Shown: piece by piece, positions 61,448 to 64,000 of the stretch
How the letters are laid out: every line of letters begins with the position of its first letter
How positions within the stretch are numbered: the stretch's first letter is position 1
From: Glandiceps talaboti
Taxonomy: Eukaryota; Hemichordata; Enteropneusta; Spengelidae
Reading direction: 5' to 3'
Assembly: GCF_964340395.1 (NCBI RefSeq)
Contig: NC_135560.1
Coordinates: 18,448,598 to 18,512,597, forward strand
DNA: 64,000 nt
Position numbers and translations under genes: made by a program
The notes under the pieces: model-generated
Told to the model about the DNA's origin: nothing
Database searches by the model: none
The model's input: only the letters and a program-made list of their open reading frames with translations

Positions 61448-61915
61448 ATGTCTGATATAAATATGGAAATGGCTCCTACCGTCGAAGTAGAACCAAATCT
61501 ACCTAACGATGTCGGTGAACAATCGACCGATCAAAAAGAGAAGATACGTAGACAAATGAAGGCAGTTGCTGTACAGTTTGGGTCAAACACAACGGCACAC
61601 GGTTTCTCTAATCTAGTGGCGGCTGATGAAAAGATTATCAAAGGAGTCTGGATTTTCATCTGTAGTCTGTGTTGGGGATTGTTTTTGTGGCAAGGCATTA
61701 CGTTTATTCAGAAATACTACGAGTTTCAAGTTGACTATAGAATCGCCGAATCGTATAAGAAACTGATGTTCCCCGCTGTCACAGTGTGTAACATTAATCC
61801 TATACGACAATCTATGTTAAACGAAGTCGGTTCCGAATTGGATGAACTGGGTTTTTTTAACATAGAAAATAACACTACTCCTGAGTCTGACTTGAAGCAA
61901 GATGTTTATGTTGAG
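61448..61915 (+). CDS. DEG/ENaC (ASIC-like) channel subunit, first coding exon
   Basis: 156 residues from the ATG at 61448 to a GT donor after 61915. The cytoplasmic N-terminus contains the conserved gating His-Gly at 51-52 (in TTAHGFSNL). Membrane segment 1 spans about 65-88 (GVWIFICSLCWGLFLW). The family signature FPAVTVCNINP follows at 108-118, marking the start of the extracellular domain. The family consists of trimeric sodium-selective channels gated by protons, peptides or force; which applies here cannot be told. Only the first part is present: I recognise no further exons before the window ends, so the gene should continue to the right across a large intron that holds a Penelope-like fragment. 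The exon is preceded by a splice-acceptor-like sequence, consistent with an upstream leader exon. Confidence 0.88.
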
Positions 61916-63306
61916 GTATGTCACAGTTGTTGCCAATATTGGTAACATTTTTTCATTATCTGAGGAGATAAAAACCGTCAGAAGTTTATTCAGATTTGCC
62001 AATACACCGTATGTAGGTATAGATGTATTGATCATTTTCGATGAATCAGTCAGAAACAAACACAAGTGTAGTCATGACCGTCAGACTAGTTTTCATCCCA
62101 AGTACGGTTATCCCATAGGCCCCAAGTAAAATATAAAACAGGAAAGCTGAACGTGACAACATTGAAATGGCGTAAGGCCTTAAGTAGAATACGGTTAGTT
62201 GTTGGACAAAAACTTCTACAAAAAAATGGCAAAAAGTCAACTTAATTTCCAAAAGTAAAAACAAAAAGCTTAATATCATATACCAAAATCAATCACACGA
62301 TAAAAGACTAATGCGTTGACATATAAGCACAGCATAATGTATATGTAAGACTGTAATAAAGAAGAATACATAAATACCCCCCCCCCCACACACATATATG
62401 TGTGTGTGTGTGTGTGGGTATTTATGTATATTTCTAAATAATGTATATCCTTTAATTTCCCTACTGAATCATTTATGTAAGCAGAACTGGAAACTCATTT
62501 TTTCATAAGGCAAGCCATCGGGATTGTCTTTTAATAAAAGAAAACAATGTAGAGTAGGTCTTTGGATATATAGGCACAGAACTAGAGGTACTGTGTTCGA
62601 GACCCACCAAGGTAAGGTCGATTTTTACGCACACTTTTCAGAATGACAGGTGCGGTAGCAAATGTTGATTGCATTGTAACAGTGACAAGGTGGGGAGAGT
62701 GCCATAGAAATGATTAACAAGCTGCGGACAGTTTCTTTCATGGGTTTAAAGTGTTAGCTGACAGCTCCTTTCACGGAGAAGAGTCGGAGAGGGAGTATAA
62801 CTTATAAATATACTATTGAAAGTGTCAAGGAAAGCCGTGTTATGCCAATAACTGTGGTAACAATGGCAGATGACGACTGTTAAAGGGATGCAAGCTGACT
62901 TATAAAATGTCATGGCAATTCCTAGTGTGCAGGTAACTGTTCTAACAGTTCTCTAATACCACCAGAAGACACTTGTTATGTCATAGAGGACATACATCAA
63001 TGTAACATAATACTAGAATAATTCATATCAAGATTTTATGGTCAAATATTTTTCAGCCTGAGTAAAAAAGCCTTTCAACTCAGCTTGTGTCACTTTAATG
63101 ACATATATGGTATGCACCAACACTAAATTAAATATCATGCTTGGATGATTTAATCGAAGAAAAGTAAAACCGCCTATCAATTTAACTAGTTATAATGATA
63201 ATTAAATTTTATAATGATTAACAAATTTCCCCTATTTATCACATTGCATGGCATTTACGTTTTCAAAATGTGTATTTCACACCGTTATGGTAGAGATATT
63301 CTCAAT
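61916..63306. other. probable intron of the DEG/ENaC gene
   Basis: No further channel exon is convincing. It holds a C run with a CA/TATA/TG palindrome (about 62371-62425: CCCACACACA against TGTGTGTGGG). A B-box-like GTTCGAGACC at 62595-62604 could be part of a tRNA-derived SINE. The rest is AT-rich. Confidence 0.45.
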
Positions 63307-63328
63307 TGTCCAGTCACGTGACTGGACA
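63307..63328. repeat. 22-bp perfect palindrome centred on CACGTG
   Basis: GTCCAGTCACGTGACTGGAC plus one flanking T/A pair. The centre is an E-box. It lies about 100 bp left of the Penelope-like fragment and may belong to that element. Confidence 0.7.
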
Positions 63329-63379
63329 TAACCCGATAATAGGTATGATGGATTGGGCCTATTAAGGCAGCTAAGCAAA

Positions 63380-63985
63380 GCCTGAGCGAAACGTCTTGGC
63401 CAGAAACACTTGGACCTGGAATCTAGCCTTATCCACAAGAAATACAACACACCCTTTCAACAAACAAGAAACATGATCACACCAATGCAAAGTATCTCGA
63501 TGTACAATCTGTAAACACATGATAACGACGACAGAACGCACACGCCCAAACAACACAAAATACACAATCATCGGACACATAAACTGCATAATATATGGTA
63601 CTAGTATACATTGTGCGAAATATGGAAAGATAATATATGTTGGAGAAACGGGGGATACCATCTTCACCCGAATTTCAGAACCATATATATCACTAATTAG
63701 GCACAAAAACAAAACAGATCCAATACCAAACCATTTCAACTCAGCCAACCACTCCCTTGCAGACTTCAAATAGTAGGACTTGAAAAAGATGTGGAAGAAC
63801 AAACCGTATTAAATCATTTTATTTATATATCTGACCATCCAATCAATGTCAAGAAAGCATTACCATACATTTTAGCCGTAATCCCGAAAACATATGCTCA
63901 AAACCGCAGTATTACAAAAGACAGAAAGATAAGAAGACTCAAACCATATCATATACATTACGTGACACGCAAAGTTTGAAATATG
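63380..63985 (+). mobile_element. Penelope-like element fragment with GIY-YIG domain
   Basis: A cysteine motif (CKVSRCTICKH) precedes IIYGTSIHCAKYGKIIYVGE, TGDTIFTRISE and HFNSANHSLADFK, the GIY-YIG endonuclease arrangement at the C-terminus of Penelope-like retroelements. A one-base loss after ADFK breaks the frame; the next frame continues IVGLEKDVEEQT. The reverse transcriptase is absent, so it is a truncated, dead copy. CGAAACGTC at 63387-63395 matches the 3' core of hammerhead ribozymes that Penelope-like elements carry, but the 5' core is not clear. The fragment runs close to the window end. Confidence 0.75.
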
Positions 63986-64000
63986 TACAATTTTTCATCC

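Noticed and set aside
61930-62129. Possible second DEG/ENaC exon because of a 'FHPKYG' string
   Set aside because: The family motif HPKYGNCYTF is only matched for the first part, the frame stops soon after, and the acceptor is weak.

Overview
This window is animal nuclear DNA. It is AT-rich and intron-bearing, with GT-AG introns of 0.2 to 2.2 kb. It is crowded with di- and tetranucleotide microsatellites, minisatellites, runs of 8 to 19 G or C, small terminal-inverted-repeat elements, and decayed CR1-type and Penelope-type retroelements. The gene content (cyclin B, CCDC112, an orphan rhodopsin-like GPCR, an angiopoietin-like fibrinogen-domain protein, a DEG/ENaC channel) together with PHD-bearing CR1 elements fits a marine invertebrate, either an invertebrate deuterostome or a lophotrochozoan. 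I cannot name the species from sequence alone.

Layout, left to right. 0-5 kb is repeat-rich and holds a foldback element with a 10-bp target duplication. 5.3-6.2 kb (minus) is an intact one-exon gene for a 296-residue protein derived from a transposase that lacks the catalytic domain. 8.7-17.5 kb (minus) is a complete 13-exon CCDC112 orthologue whose exons join in phase into 503 residues. 21.3-28.7 kb (plus) is a complete 8-exon cyclin B (403 residues), with a paired CCAAT box and CHR upstream and a CPE plus AATAAA downstream. Its fifth intron carries a 1.54-kb Mutator-like element with long inverted repeats and a RecQ-like helicase fragment inside. 28.8-39.5 kb is gene-poor and holds MITEs and LINE fragments. 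39.5-40.6 kb (minus) is a one-exon class A GPCR. 46-49 kb is a dead CR1-like LINE. 52-52.8 kb is a 22-copy 38-bp minisatellite. 54.4-57.7 kb (minus) is a complete 4-exon secreted fibrinogen-related protein. 61.4-61.9 kb (plus) is the first coding exon of a DEG/ENaC channel whose remaining exons lie beyond the window or were not recognised. 63.4 kb to the end holds a frameshifted Penelope-like GIY-YIG fragment, presumably in an intron of the channel gene.

The genes are unrelated single-copy neighbours, not a functional cluster. CCDC112 and cyclin B are transcribed divergently about 3.9 kb apart. The most unusual content is mobile: at least five small element families can be delimited by their inverted repeats and target duplications, and one of them appears to carry a host-like helicase fragment. 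Exon boundaries were assigned by hand from splice consensus and reading phase. Similarity statements rest on recognised motifs, not on a database search.
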